Origin: an uncultured Hymenobacter sp.
GTDB lineage: Bacteria > Bacteroidota > Bacteroidia > Cytophagales > Hymenobacteraceae
Length of the DNA stretch: 64,000 nucleotides
NCBI GenBank assembly: GCA_913776615.1
Contig: CAJYPK010000026.1
Location: 1-64,000, forward strand
Reading direction: 5' to 3'
In this document: positions 36,241 through 45,890 of the stretch, one piece after another
Layout of the letters: every line of letters begins with the position of its first letter
Numbering within the stretch: the first letter of the stretch is position 1
Made by a program: the position numbers and the translations under genes
Notes under the pieces: generated by a model
What the model saw: the letters and a program-made list of their open reading frames with translations, nothing else
What the model was told of the DNA's origin: nothing
Database searches by the model: none

Positions 36241-36543
36241 ATGAGCAAACAGAAAATTTCACTCGCCCATTTAGCCAAACCCGCTGAATCTGTTGATGAG
36301 TTGCTACTGGGGCCCACACGCCCAACGGCAGCAGTACCCCCTCCATCTATACCGAATGTACCTAAAGAGGAAGAAGATCCTCAGAAATCATTTACGCTTA
36401 GACTCTACGCCAGTATGCTTCAGGAACTACAGGCTATTAAGGAGGCTCAACCCCGGAAAAAACCAAAATCAATTCATAGCTTTATCATAGAAGCCATTGA
36501 GGAGAAAATCAAAAAAGAGCGCCGGAAGTCAACTTCTAAATAG
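36241..36543 (+). CDS. small ParB-like partner, probable ribbon-helix-helix type
   Basis: The 100-residue product has a disordered Pro-rich first half and a C-terminal part, FTLRLYASMLQELQAIKEA then SIHSFIIEAIEEKIKKE, with the layout of ribbon-helix-helix DNA-binding proteins. Position directly after parA and size fit the centromere-binding partner of small plasmid partition systems. Repeat-rich DNA follows and may be the centromere. A similar helix is encoded in a remnant at 54.0 kb. Confidence 0.65.
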   Translation: MSKQKISLAHLAKPAESVDELLLGPTRPTAAVPPPSIPNVPKEEEDPQKSFTLRLYASMLQELQAIKEAQPRKKPKSIHSFIIEAIEEKIKKERRKSTSK

Positions 36544-36988
36544 TTCCACTAGTAGCACCTGATTCAGACCTAAAAGCAGGGCCAAAAATAGAACTGACTT
36601 TAACTCTAATCTCAGGTCTGAAATCAGGGTTAAAAGTGGTTCTACTTTTAGCTCTATTTTTAGGTCTCTTTATAAGAAATAAACTACTGAAAATCAATAG
36701 CTTATTTCTTATAATCTGTTATGATGCGATAAAATTTTAATGCACTTACCCGTAGCGCTGAAATCGCTCATCTACTACGGATTTTCAGTTTATTCAACGC
36801 CTGGGGCTACAGGCGTTGGGAAGCAATATCTACCCGTAAATCGGCGTGGGCTTGGCTGAGTTGGAAGTGGCCATCCAACGATAGGTCAATGACCGCTTAT
36901 CTATTTATACTTCAACAATTCCTTGGGCAACTGCATGCCCGATGCCTACAAGCAGCAAGTAGTCGCCTAGCGCTTTCAAGGTTGGGCC
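36544..36988. other. repeat-rich DNA after the partition genes, candidate centromere
   Basis: No gene is seen. From 36565 to 36665 there are related short strings in both orientations: gacctaaaa, aaaatagaac, aggtctgaaatcaggg, gctctatttttaggtc. A perfect 12-bp inverted repeat (TATAAGAAATAA at 36671-36682 and its complement at 36702-36713) follows. This type of repeat cluster beside a ParA operon is where a parS/parC site or terminator would be expected. The rest is featureless. Confidence 0.4.
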
Positions 36989-37598
36989 TTATTCAATCAC
37001 TAGGCTGGCTGATGCCGACCGCAGCTTGTGGTAGGGGTGGGCCAAGAATAACTCAGCATAATCCGTGCCGTCGAGGCCGTACTCGGGGGCGTGACCGCGG
37101 GCCGGGAACAGCAGCAATTGACTATTAGGCAGCGTGCGCCGGAGCAGTTGGTTGTGGAAAGGCGACACCAGGGGCCGAGACCGACCGCCGTTAGACGGCC
37201 GAGTACACGGGCCTTTTTACCGCAGGGGGCTCGGGGCGGACTGCCCAGCAGGTGCACATGGCCCGGTTGACATCGTCGGCGGGGTAGCCCGCCAGCCAAG
37301 GCACTACGGTTTCCTGTTATTTTCCAGGAGGGGGTCGGCGTAGGCTAGCTGCTCGCTGCAATAATACAGAGTAGCGCATGCCCAAGGCCAGCGCCGGGTC
37401 GCTGGTAAAAATGCGGCCAATCTGCTCGCGCACATAGGGCTGGTGGCGACCACGCACGAGGTCCCGGATAACGGCGGGCACGGTCGCGGCCTGCTGGCTA
37501 TTTAGCCGGCTCACGAGGGTCTCAAGCAGCTCGGCTTTACCGTAAGTGAGCCGCAAGCTGCCGCGAGTGCCCGGTTCCAGATGGAATAGCTCTACCAT
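36989..37598 (-). pseudogene. alpha/beta hydrolase (TAP-like) remnant with several frameshifts
   Basis: Fragments in successive frames read as one degraded hydrolase. LEPGTRGSLRLTYGKAELLE and FTSDPALALGMRYSV come from 37598 downward, then YCSEQLAYADPLLENN, then PWLAGYPADDVNRAMC. The end reads LPNSQLLLFPARGHAPE and YAELFLAHPYHKL, with the His region of the alpha/beta hydrolase triad, and stops at 36989. At least three frame changes and the missing N-terminus make it non-functional. Confidence 0.5.
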
Positions 37599-38227
37599 TA
37601 TTGAGCAGGCAGTAGGATCTTGGTCAGCGTATGAGCCTGAAGCAGCCCGCTCAGTATAACGTTCTTTTTATCAACACATTATTGACATCACGCTACCATT
37701 ACTCATAAGCTCGAAAGCTCGAAATCAGCAGTACTTAAGGAGGATGCTGAGGGCAATAGGATTAATTAGTTAGCCTCGAATTTATAGTGTAAAGAAACTC
37801 GTTATCTAAAATGAAATTCAGGTTGCGTTTGCTACTTGATGGCCTGCTAGGGTCTACTAAATTCAGTGTTTACACGGAAGACCTGGAAGAATAAGCGGTA
37901 TAAATACAGGCTAGAACTGCGGGAAAGCCCAGCAAAATCCCGTAGTTCAGCGGGTAGAAACAAGGCAGGATGAGTAGTTCCTTTGAGTAGTGGGTCGTGG
38001 CTGACTAGCAAGGCGGTTTTTTCGTCAGGTTACGGCTTGCTGAATACTTATCTCCCGACGGCAGCGCAGCAGTAGCGCATGCTAAGGCCTGTTACGTGAT
38101 TCGTCTCAGCGGCGCCCAGCCTACCCAGCGCGGGGGCCTACTGACCCGGCATGCGGCATACGGGGCTGCCGCCCAGTCTCCGGCAGCGCCCGGGTCCTTC
38201 GCCTTATCCTTTAGTCTTGCCAGCCCT
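37599..38227. other. intergenic region before the response regulator
   Basis: No gene is supported in these 630 bases. One hairpin is visible: an 11-base arm at 37914-37924 (GAACTGCGGGA) pairs with 37938-37948 with a single G-U pair and a 13-base loop. It has no U-run and no tRNA features, so its role is unknown. Confidence 0.4.
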
Positions 38228-38884
38228 ATGATTCGTGTCTTTTTGGTTGATGACCATGCCGTGCTACGGGAAGGCCTGCATTTGCTTCTCGGGCACGAGC
38301 CGGGCATGAGTATCGTGGGCAAGGCCGCCAACGGCCAGCTGCTGCTCGACCAGCTGCCGACTACCCCCGTCGATGTGGTACTGCTCGACATGACCATGCC
38401 CGTGCTCGATGGCATTGCCACTTCTCAGCAGCTGCGCCTCCGTTTCCCGGCCGTGCGCATCCTCATGCTATCGATGGTAGAAGAGCCCGCCCAGATACGG
38501 CAGGCCCTGGCGGCGGGTGCACACGGCTACCTCCTCAAAAATGCTAGCAAGCACGAAATCCTGACGGGTATTCACACGGTGTTTGCGGGCAACCGCTTTC
38601 TCGGCTCGGCGATTGGGCTGCGGCTGCTCGATATGGTGCTGAGCGCCAGCCCCACCCTACCGCAGCCGGTGTCCTCGCTCTCGCGCCGCGAACTGGAGGT
38701 GTTGCAGCTGGTAGCCAACGGGCTAACCACCCAGCAGATTGCCGATAAGCTCTTTACCAGCAAGCGCACCGTAGAGACCCAGCGCCAGAGTATGCTGGGC
38801 AAGGTAGGGGCCAAAAATACGGCCGCCCTCATTAGCTACGCCAACTCGCACCAACTGCTGACTGCTCAGCCCACCAAGCCCTAA
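38228..38884 (+). CDS. NarL/FixJ-type response regulator
   Basis: The 218-residue product from the ATG at 38228 has a receiver domain with the acidic pocket Asp8-Asp9, phosphoacceptor Asp54 (VVLLDMTMP) and Lys104 (GYLLKNA). A LuxR-type HTH follows (LSRRELEVLQLVANGLTTQQ, about 155-175, then SKRTVETQR). It would bind DNA when phosphorylated by a histidine kinase, but no kinase gene lies nearby, so it is an orphan here. It precedes the mannose-1-phosphate guanylyltransferase gene by 57 bases. Confidence 0.9.
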   Translation: MIRVFLVDDHAVLREGLHLLLGHEPGMSIVGKAANGQLLLDQLPTTPVDVVLLDMTMPVLDGIATSQQLRLRFPAVRILMLSMVEEPAQIRQALAAGAHGYLLKNASKHEILTGIHTVFAGNRFLGSAIGLRLLDMVLSASPTLPQPVSSLSRRELEVLQLVANGLTTQQIADKLFTSKRTVETQRQSMLGKVGAKNTAALISYANSHQLLTAQPTKP

Positions 38885-38941
38885 GATCGCTGGCGTACTG
38901 CCCCGTAGCTAATAACCTATCTTTCACTAAGCTCCTTTTCC

Positions 38942-40048
38942 ATGCCAGATATCCTGACTCCTTCCCCCGCCTACCTCGTGATTATGGCGGGCGGCGTGGG
39001 TAGCCGTTTTTGGCCCTTCAGCCGCACGCAGCACCCCAAGCAGTTTCACGACGTACTGGGCGTGGGCCGCTCGATGCTCCAACTCACCGTAGACCGCTTT
39101 CGGGGCATCTGCCCGCTGGCCAACGTGTTTGTGGTAACCAACCGGGACTACGTGGGCCTGGTGCAGGAGCACCTGCCCGACCTACCAGCCGACCAGATTC
39201 TGGGGGAGCCCAGCGGGCGCAATACGGCCCCCTGCATTGCCTACGCCAGCTACCGCATTGCGCAGCGCGATCCCGGGGCCGTGCTTATCGTGGCGCCCGC
39301 CGACCACACCATCCTGCGCGAGGAAGAGTTTCGGCGGCTGATGCGCGGGGCCGTGGCGGCGGCTGGTCGGTACCCGGCGCTGCTCACGCTGGGGGTGCGC
39401 CCCACCCGCCCCGACACGGGCTACGGCTACATTCAGTACCGCAGCGAAGCGGCCCAGCGGCTGCCCGGCACGGAGCTGTTCAAGGTCAAGACGTTCACCG
39501 AGAAGCCCGGGCTGGACATGGCCCGCCGCTTTCTGGACAGCGGCGACTTCTTGTGGAATGCGGGCCTGTTTGTGGGGCAGGCCGGGGTAATTCGGCAGGC
39601 GCTGGAGGAGCATCTGGCCGAGATAGCCGAGCTGTTTGCCGAAGGAACCACCCAACTGGGCACGTCGGCCGAGGCGGCGTTTATCGACTACGTGTACGCC
39701 CGCTGCCCCCACGTTAGCATCGACCACGGGGTGCTGGAAAAGGCGGGTAACGTGTACGTGCTGCCGGCCGATATTGGCTGGAGTGACCTCGGCACCTGGG
39801 ATTCGCTGCACCGCGTGAGCGCTCACGATGCCCATCACAATGCCATTGACGGGGAAGTGCTGCTTTACGATACCCAGCAGTGCATTATTAAAACGCCGCA
39901 GGGGCGGCTGGTGGTGGTGCAGGGCCTGGATGGCTACATCGTGGCCGAGCACGACAACGTACTGCTCATCTGCCAGCGCAGCGAGGAGCAGCGCGTAAAA
40001 GAATTCGTGAGCGATGCCCGCACCCAGATGGGCAGCGGCTACCACTAG
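38942..40048 (+). CDS. mannose-1-phosphate guanylyltransferase
   Basis: The 368-residue product makes GDP-mannose from mannose 1-phosphate and GTP. The nucleotidyltransferase signature is clear: MAGGVGSRFWPFSRTQHPKQ (about 15-34). VAPADHTI, the FTEKPG motif and WNAGLFVG follow. It lacks the C-terminal isomerase domain of bifunctional ManC/AlgA, as is usual in Bacteroidota. GDP-mannose would feed the mannosyltransferase-like and glycosyltransferase genes just downstream on the other strand. Confidence 0.9.
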   Translation: MPDILTPSPAYLVIMAGGVGSRFWPFSRTQHPKQFHDVLGVGRSMLQLTVDRFRGICPLANVFVVTNRDYVGLVQEHLPDLPADQILGEPSGRNTAPCIAYASYRIAQRDPGAVLIVAPADHTILREEEFRRLMRGAVAAAGRYPALLTLGVRPTRPDTGYGYIQYRSEAAQRLPGTELFKVKTFTEKPGLDMARRFLDSGDFLWNAGLFVGQAGVIRQALEEHLAEIAELFAEGTTQLGTSAEAAFIDYVYARCPHVSIDHGVLEKAGNVYVLPADIGWSDLGTWDSLHRVSAHDAHHNAIDGEVLLYDTQQCIIKTPQGRLVVVQGLDGYIVAEHDNVLLICQRSEEQRVKEFVSDARTQMGSGYH

Positions 40049-40057
40049 TCCCTTCGG

Positions 40058-41350
40058 CTACCCCACCCAGTGCCCCACAGCAAACGTGTAGCAGTAAAAC
40101 AGCTGAAGCGCCAGACTACTGGCGTACACCAGCAGCCGGCCGGTGGGCGTGCCGCTGCGCAGCCACAGCCCCACGTAAAGCAGCACGGCCGCCGCATAGG
40201 CCCAGCCCGCCACCGGCCCCCACAACAGCGGCAGGTGGCGGGTGGGCCAGTTGATGTTGAACTGCTTGGCCGAGAACATTCCCAGCAGCGCCGCCAGCCC
40301 CAGGGTGGCGGCCAGCGCCAGCCCTACCGGGCGCCAGCCCAGCGGGCGGCGCGGCAGCACGCGGTCGAGCACTACCACAAAAAAGGGCGAGCAAAACACG
40401 TAGCGGTGCAGGCTCATCAGGGAGCTGCTCCCGTTTTCGAGCGGGGCCTGCATGACCACCTGCACGGTCGCCTCGGCGATGTACACGGCCGCGAACACCA
40501 GCAGCCAATCGGGCGTCGGGGCCTGGGCACGCTGCCGCAGCGCCCGCCCCGCCACGTAGGCCACCCACCCCAGCGCCAGCAGCCCCACGAGCAGCGCCAG
40601 CCCATCGAGCCAGAGCGCCCCGTCGTTTTCAGTGGTGCTGATAAAGGGCAGGTGCGGGACTTGCAGATAATGGTGCCATTGCTCCTCGGCTTTGTTGAAC
40701 GCAAACCAGACGCCCGTGCGCTGCCACTGGTATACCAGCACCGTTATCAACCCGGCCCCCACCGCCAGCCCGTACACCAGCAGGCGACGCAGCCGCCAGG
40801 GCCAGGTGCTGGGCTCGCGCAGCCATCCCAGTACTTCGATAAACCCCAGCGCGGGCAGGAAAAAAAAGGCCGATACCCGCGTGAGCGCCGTGCCAAATAG
40901 CAGGAGCGCCAGCAGCCCCAGCCGCTGCGGCCAGCGGGCCAGCGCCACCAGCACCAGCGAGGTAAAGACGAAGAATAATGCCTCAGTATAAGGCAAGTAC
41001 AAGAACATGCTCGACGGCAGCGCCGCAAACAACACGAGCGCCGCCGGCCGCAGCCGTAGCCCCCGGCCCAGCGTGTAGAGCCCTGCCGCCGCCAATCCCA
41101 AATTGAGCAGGCAAATACCGATGGGCCCCAGCCCGCTCAGCCGCCACAGCAGCGGAAATAGCGGGAAGAAAGCCACCGAGCTTTTGGCATCGGGCCGAAA
41201 AAAGTAGCCGTGGGCCCGGATGGAGTCGTACCACTCCGCGTCCCAGCGCACCAGGGCGGTAGGAAAAGGCCGGGGAGCCAGCCCCAGTAGCATAATCACC
41301 CCCACCAGTAGCAGCAGCTGCCCCACTAGTACAAGTCGAAATCGAGTCAT
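40058..41350 (-). CDS. PIG-V-like mannosyltransferase, multi-pass membrane protein
   Basis: The 430-residue product has about ten hydrophobic segments and the PIG-V/GT-C signature region: LVRWDAEWYDSIRAHGYFF (about 32-50), where the DAEWY acidic motif sits in the first outer loop, then VAFFPLFPLL and PYTEALFFVF. Eukaryotic PIG-V adds mannose from dolichyl-phosphate-mannose; bacterial members are poorly known. The ATG at 41350 is preferred over an upstream GTG. It lies 60 bases after the polyprenyl-phosphate-type glycosyltransferase gene, which could supply its lipid-linked sugar. Confidence 0.75.
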   Translation of the reverse strand: MTRFRLVLVGQLLLLVGVIMLLGLAPRPFPTALVRWDAEWYDSIRAHGYFFRPDAKSSVAFFPLFPLLWRLSGLGPIGICLLNLGLAAAGLYTLGRGLRLRPAALVLFAALPSSMFLYLPYTEALFFVFTSLVLVALARWPQRLGLLALLLFGTALTRVSAFFFLPALGFIEVLGWLREPSTWPWRLRRLLVYGLAVGAGLITVLVYQWQRTGVWFAFNKAEEQWHHYLQVPHLPFISTTENDGALWLDGLALLVGLLALGWVAYVAGRALRQRAQAPTPDWLLVFAAVYIAEATVQVVMQAPLENGSSSLMSLHRYVFCSPFFVVVLDRVLPRRPLGWRPVGLALAATLGLAALLGMFSAKQFNINWPTRHLPLLWGPVAGWAYAAAVLLYVGLWLRSGTPTGRLLVYASSLALQLFYCYTFAVGHWVG

Positions 41351-41410
41351 GAAAAAAGGAAGAGCTGTAAACACCCGCGCCCACGCCCGGCACCCCGGGC
41401 CTGGTAAAGA

Positions 41411-42283
41411 TTATGCCGCCAGCCCCATTCCACCGGTGGCGGCCCCCACGGCGGCCCGTACCCGGCGCATAACCTCGTCGTAGTACCCGCGCCGGGCCCG
41501 CCGCCGCAGCTGGTGCAGCTCCCGAAACCCGTGCAGGCCTGCCAGCAGGCTCACCTTGCTGCCGGCTACGTCGTTCCACGCCACCGGCTGCTCTAGCAAG
41601 CGCAGGCCGGCGCGGTGGGCCAGGCTCAGTAGCTCCACGTCGAAGCCGAAGCGGTCGAGCACCGCGCCCGCGGCCACCGGCCGGCACACCCCCATCCGGA
41701 AAGCTTTGAAGCCGCACTGCGTATCGGCGTAGGGTAGGCCGGTGGCCACCCGGGCCAGCAGGTTGAACACCCGCCCGCTGAGCTGGCGCAGCAGCGGCTG
41801 CCGCACCCCCAGCAAGCCCGGGTCGAGAATCCGCGAGCCAAACACCACGTCGTGGCTACCCGCCACAATGGGCCCCAGCACCTTCGGTAGCTCGGTAATC
41901 GGCGTCGAGAGGTCGGCATCTGAAAAAATGGCCACCGCCCCCCGCGCCGCCAACAGCCCCCGGCGCACGGCGGAGCCCTTGCCCCGATTAGGCTGATAGG
42001 TGATGACGCTGCCGGCCACGCGTCCGCCGTGGCTAGCCAGGCAGGTGGTGGCCAGCGCGGCCGTACCATCCGTCGAGCCGTCGTCTATCACCAGTACCTC
42101 GCTGGCGTAGTCCTGCCCATTGAGGTAGGCACACACCCGTTGCAGGGTACTGCCCAGCCGGGCCGCCTCGTTGTAAGCCGGAATGAGCAGCGTTAGAAAC
42201 GGCTCGGCCGGGGCCGCCAGCGGCTCAAGCGGGGGGTGCCGTAGCACCACCGGCGCCACGGCTTCACTAAAATATAGTGTCAT
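41411..42283 (-). CDS. GT2 glycosyltransferase, dolichyl-phosphate-glucose-synthase-like
   Basis: The 290-residue product is a GT-A family 2 enzyme: LLIPAYNEAARLGSTL (33-48), VIDDGSTDGTAAL, NRGKGSAVRRGLL, the metal-binding FSDADLSTPI and a later DTQCGFKAF. This combination is that of ALG5-type enzymes, which put glucose or a related sugar on a polyprenyl phosphate. No C-terminal membrane helices are seen. It is probably co-transcribed with the PIG-V-like gene. Confidence 0.85.
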   Translation of the reverse strand: MTLYFSEAVAPVVLRHPPLEPLAAPAEPFLTLLIPAYNEAARLGSTLQRVCAYLNGQDYASEVLVIDDGSTDGTAALATTCLASHGGRVAGSVITYQPNRGKGSAVRRGLLAARGAVAIFSDADLSTPITELPKVLGPIVAGSHDVVFGSRILDPGLLGVRQPLLRQLSGRVFNLLARVATGLPYADTQCGFKAFRMGVCRPVAAGAVLDRFGFDVELLSLAHRAGLRLLEQPVAWNDVAGSKVSLLAGLHGFRELHQLRRRARRGYYDEVMRRVRAAVGAATGGMGLAA

Positions 42284-42998
42284 GTAAAATTTATTTATAT
42301 GGTTTATTAGTTTTGTTATGATACGAGAAGTACCCTGAGCAGCAGGCGGCTGTCCGTTAAGTAGGCTAGAGCGGGAAGGGTGGGTAGCAGTAGCGGGCCG
42401 GGGTAGTCACGGCCCCGTACCTATGCCGTAGTGGCGTGGCTAGCCGGGGCATCGGCTGGTGCCCGGCTCGATTGGGAGTATCAAAAGCCCGGCCGGGGAG
42501 GTGAAAGCAGACGTTACTGAAATGAAACGAAAAGATGAAAACTTTTCACTAATCAACGGCCGCCACGGGCAAATAGCCAGCGTCCGAGCTTGGTAAGCTG
42601 GGATTTAACTGATAATTACAAGTAAAAACGGACGAAGTAATCCGTTTTTATGCCACAGCTTTACAGCTACTAGAAATAACTCCGTTCTTACCACTCTCTT
42701 TTCAACTAAGCAGCTCATTGCATCCTTTTTAGACGCAATATGACAAAGGTGATTACTTACCACTAATCCTAATTACTTATGGCAACTAGCGATAAACTGC
42801 TCAGCTAGTTGCGAATCATTACCAATAAATAGCTTGTTAGCAATCAAATTTGGCAACAAATTACTAATTGCCCTAATAGACTTATCGGTAATTAAACTGG
42901 GAGCAATACGTACTTACCGGTATAGGACTTGCGGCTTGGGTAGCAGAATTTTGCCCGGCGGCCAGTTGAGTTATGCTGCGCCCTTGCCAACTGCCCCG
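42284..42998. other. intergenic region between divergent glycan genes
   Basis: No gene is supported in 715 bases. The DNA becomes AT-rich towards the glycosidase gene. One perfect hairpin is present at 42624-42649: AAAAACGGA, 8-base loop, TCCGTTTTT. It has A and T runs on both sides and so could terminate transcription in either direction. No confident promoter was identified. Confidence 0.5.
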
Positions 42999-44618
42999 AT
43001 GAATACGACACGACTTGCGCGGGCTGGGCTACTGGGCAGCGCCTTGCTGAGTGCCTGCGGCAACTCCGCCCCCGTACTGCCGCCGCCGGTGCCCCACACG
43101 GCGCAGGCCGCCGTGCAGTCCTGGCCCGCGCCCTTTGGCTACGGCTGCAACCTGGGCTACTACGGCCCCGCCTGGACCGACGAGCAGCTGGCCGCCGCCG
43201 TGCGGGCCGCCGGCGGCAATACGCTACGCGTTACGCTCCCCGAGCAGATTCTGGATCAGTGGGGCCTGGATGCGCGTCGGCCAGCCTTTACCTATTATGC
43301 CGACAGCCTGCACCTGCGCAACCTGGTGTGCTTCGTGGGCGACCCTGGCCCCGCCCACCGCGATGGCACCACGTACCCTGGCTGCGCCGAGCCCAGCAAG
43401 CTGTTTGCCAACTTGTACGAGCCCATCTGGCTGGCCGACAGCACGGTAAATCCCAACAATTATTACGCTCGCTACCTCTACGAGGTGGTGCGGCGCTACG
43501 GCCGCCAGGTGCGGGTGTGGGAGGTGGTCAACGAGCCGGACTTCATCCACGGGCAGGAAAACAAGCAGTGGCTGGGCCGCGCTCCCGCGCCCGCCGAGCT
43601 GCCCAACCTGCGTGCACCCCTCTGCCGCTACGTGCGCACGCTGCGCATCACCTGGGAAGTGGTGAAGAAGTACCAGCCCACGGCCTACGTGGCACCAGGT
43701 GGCCTGGGCTATCCCGAGTTTCTGGATGCGCTGTTGCGCACTACCGACAACCCGCGTGAGGGCGCGGTAAGCCCCGAATTTCCAGCCCCGGGGGGCGCGT
43801 ACTTCGACGTGCTCGACTACCACGCCTACCCGGCCTACGACCTGCGCCGCCGCGACTGGTGGCGGGCCGGCCGCTTTGCCTACCAGCGCACGTCGGATGC
43901 GGCGGCTCAGCAAGTTATTACGCACCAGGAAGCTATGCTGGCCGTGCTCCGTCGCTACGGTTACGATGGCCGCACCTACCCCGCCAAGCCCGTTATCCTT
44001 ACCGAAACCAACGTGGGCCGCCGCCCCGCCGACTGGCGCGCTGGCTCCGATGAATTGCAGCGCAACTTTGGGATCAAGACGCTGGTGCTGGGGCAGCAGC
44101 ACGGCCTGCGGCAGCTGCATTTTTACCGCGTGGGCGAGGGGGCCCCCGCCCCGCCTCCCGGGGTCCCGGTGAGCGGCGAAACCGAGTTTCAGCTCATGGG
44201 CCTCTACGAAAGCCTGGGCCGTGATGCGCCCGGCCAGCAGCGCCTTACGCAACTGGGCCAGGCTTTGCGCACCAGCGGGACGCTGCTGGCCGGCCTGGCC
44301 TACGATGCCGCCGGCACGGCGGCGCTGCACCTGCCCGCCGGGGTAGCGGGGGCCACGTTCAGCGACGGCCAGCGCTGGGTGGCGGTGCTGTGGGCCCGCA
44401 CCACCACCGACCAAAGCGAGGCGGCGCACGCCACTTACTCATTTCCAGAAACTTGGCACTTACCGGGGCTGCGGCGCTACGAGTGGAACCACGCGCCCGG
44501 AGCCGCCGGGCAACCCAGCCCCGCCCGGCAGGTGGTACTCACGGGAGCCCCGGCCTTTTTTAGTCCGGTGCCGGCGACGCGGCCGGCCCAGCCGCTGAAA
44601 ATGACCTTTCCCTGGTAG
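42999..44618 (+). CDS. clan-A-type glycoside hydrolase lipoprotein
   Basis: The 539-residue product from the ATG at 42999 has a lipoprotein signal (AGLLGSALLSAC). A TIM-barrel glycosidase follows: WEVVNEPDFIHG supplies the acid/base Glu after Asn, and PVILTETNVGRR supplies the likely nucleophile Glu, the pattern of GH5/GH39-like retaining enzymes. A C-terminal beta domain of about 100 residues follows. The substrate cannot be told. It should sit on the cell envelope facing outward or the periplasm. Confidence 0.7.
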   Translation: MNTTRLARAGLLGSALLSACGNSAPVLPPPVPHTAQAAVQSWPAPFGYGCNLGYYGPAWTDEQLAAAVRAAGGNTLRVTLPEQILDQWGLDARRPAFTYYADSLHLRNLVCFVGDPGPAHRDGTTYPGCAEPSKLFANLYEPIWLADSTVNPNNYYARYLYEVVRRYGRQVRVWEVVNEPDFIHGQENKQWLGRAPAPAELPNLRAPLCRYVRTLRITWEVVKKYQPTAYVAPGGLGYPEFLDALLRTTDNPREGAVSPEFPAPGGAYFDVLDYHAYPAYDLRRRDWWRAGRFAYQRTSDAAAQQVITHQEAMLAVLRRYGYDGRTYPAKPVILTETNVGRRPADWRAGSDELQRNFGIKTLVLGQQHGLRQLHFYRVGEGAPAPPPGVPVSGETEFQLMGLYESLGRDAPGQQRLTQLGQALRTSGTLLAGLAYDAAGTAALHLPAGVAGATFSDGQRWVAVLWARTTTDQSEAAHATYSFPETWHLPGLRRYEWNHAPGAAGQPSPARQVVLTGAPAFFSPVPATRPAQPLKMTFPW

Positions 44619-45093
44619 CGCTACCGGGAGCCAGGATCCGGTAGCTAGCCGCCAGCGGGCGAAACCACGGGCTTGCTTCCCGGCTAGATGGGTGTGCGCC
44701 AGTTAATCGCTCGCTTACTACCGATTAGTTAATTAGCAATAAATCTCAAGCGTATTAATAAGAAATGCGTTTGCAATAACCTGTGCCGTTGTTTGCCAAA
44801 CCTCAACTATTGTTGATAATTTTAAAATAAAAGCAAAAATTAAGTGTGCTTTATTGAAAAAATGGTTTTATTTTCGCTTTAATTAAGTGTTTCTTCGGCT
44901 AACTACTAGTGATTATCCTAGTAGCTTAGCTGAGCTACTAGTAGCGGTGATAAGCTGACTGATTACTCAATCGTCAGGTAATAATTGTCCTGCTTACTTT
45001 CTTATCCCTTTCTTCCCACCCCGGCTTATTGTTTTGCTTTTATCAGGCAGCTGATACTGGCCGGTGTGCGCTTTTTATCTTATCTAAATTCAA
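44619..45093. other. AT-rich intergenic region
   Basis: No gene is seen in 475 bases. A perfect 9-bp inverted repeat (CTAGTAGCT at 44918-44926 and its complement at 44933-44941, 6-base loop) lies about 150 bases before the surface protein start and may be a regulatory site. The DNA between 44700 and 44900 is markedly AT-rich. Confidence 0.4.
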
Positions 45094-45890
45094 TGACTAA
45101 ATACAGTCTACTGCGGAGCACCCTGGCGCTGCTGGTCAGCTACCTGCTGGCCTTTGCCGTGCGGGGCCAGGCAAGTACGGAAACGCGGGTGGCCATCACC
45201 GGCATCAGCCCGAGCCGGGAGACGGGGCAGGACTACTCGCCCTGGCTCGACGACGACCCCAAAAACCTGGTGCAGAACTCGTGGTTGCCCAGCAACTTCC
45301 AGTACGTGGACGTGACGCTGAAGCTGGCCCGGCCCACCGTACTGACCCGGCTGTCGCTGTTCGATTACCAGGGTATTTTCCTGTTGCAGCCCGCGCTCAT
45401 CTACGCCCAGAACGGTGCGCAGCGCACGCTCATCGGCACCTTCAATGGCCTGCTCTACAACGTGTGGGTGGACATGCCGGTAATTGGCATGGTCACGGCC
45501 GAGGCCATCGTCATTCGCAAGTATTGCAACAACATTCCGGTCAAAATCAAGGTCTTCGGGCAGGCGAGCGGGCCCGTTACGCCGCCCGCGCCGGTAGCCC
45601 CGGCACTCACTTTTGGAGCGCTGGCTGCCAAAACGGTGGGCGACGCGCCCTTTGATCTCGTCGCCAGCAGTACCAACGCGGCGACACCCATCACCTTCCG
45701 CTCGTCGAACCCTGGCGTAGTAAGCGTGGCTCCGACCAGCGCCGGCGCGTGGCAGGCCACGGTAGTGGGCGCGGGCACGGCCACCATCACGGCCGCCCAG
45801 GCGGCCGGCAACGGCTACCTGGCGGCGGCCGACGTTAGCCAGCCGCTAACGGTGGCGGCGGCCCCGGTAGTGGTGACTGCTGCTGACAGA
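45094..45890 (+). pseudogene. surface protein truncated by a DNA junction
   Basis: The frame from the ATG at 45094 begins with a signal peptide (LALLVSYLLAFAVRGQA). A discoidin-like beta domain follows (about 23-165) and then an Ig-like repeat of the MBG/Big type (TFGALAAKTVGDAPFDLV, ITFRSSNPGVVSV, ending VVVTAAD). At about 45890 the sequence switches into the reverse complement of an alcohol dehydrogenase gene; the frame then runs on through foreign sequence to 45956. Full-length relatives usually have several more Ig repeats and a C-terminal sorting domain, all absent here. Confidence 0.65.

Noticed and set aside
37914..37948. tRNA or small RNA gene from a clear hairpin
   Set aside because: Only one stem is present, with no TpsiC-like arm or CCA end; kept only as an unexplained hairpin.
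39182..40045. 287-codon antisense frame over the guanylyltransferase gene
   Set aside because: Shadow of a gene with full family signatures.
43224..44429. 401-codon antisense frame over the glycosidase lipoprotein gene
   Set aside because: Typical GC-rich shadow; the sense strand has signal peptide and catalytic motifs.
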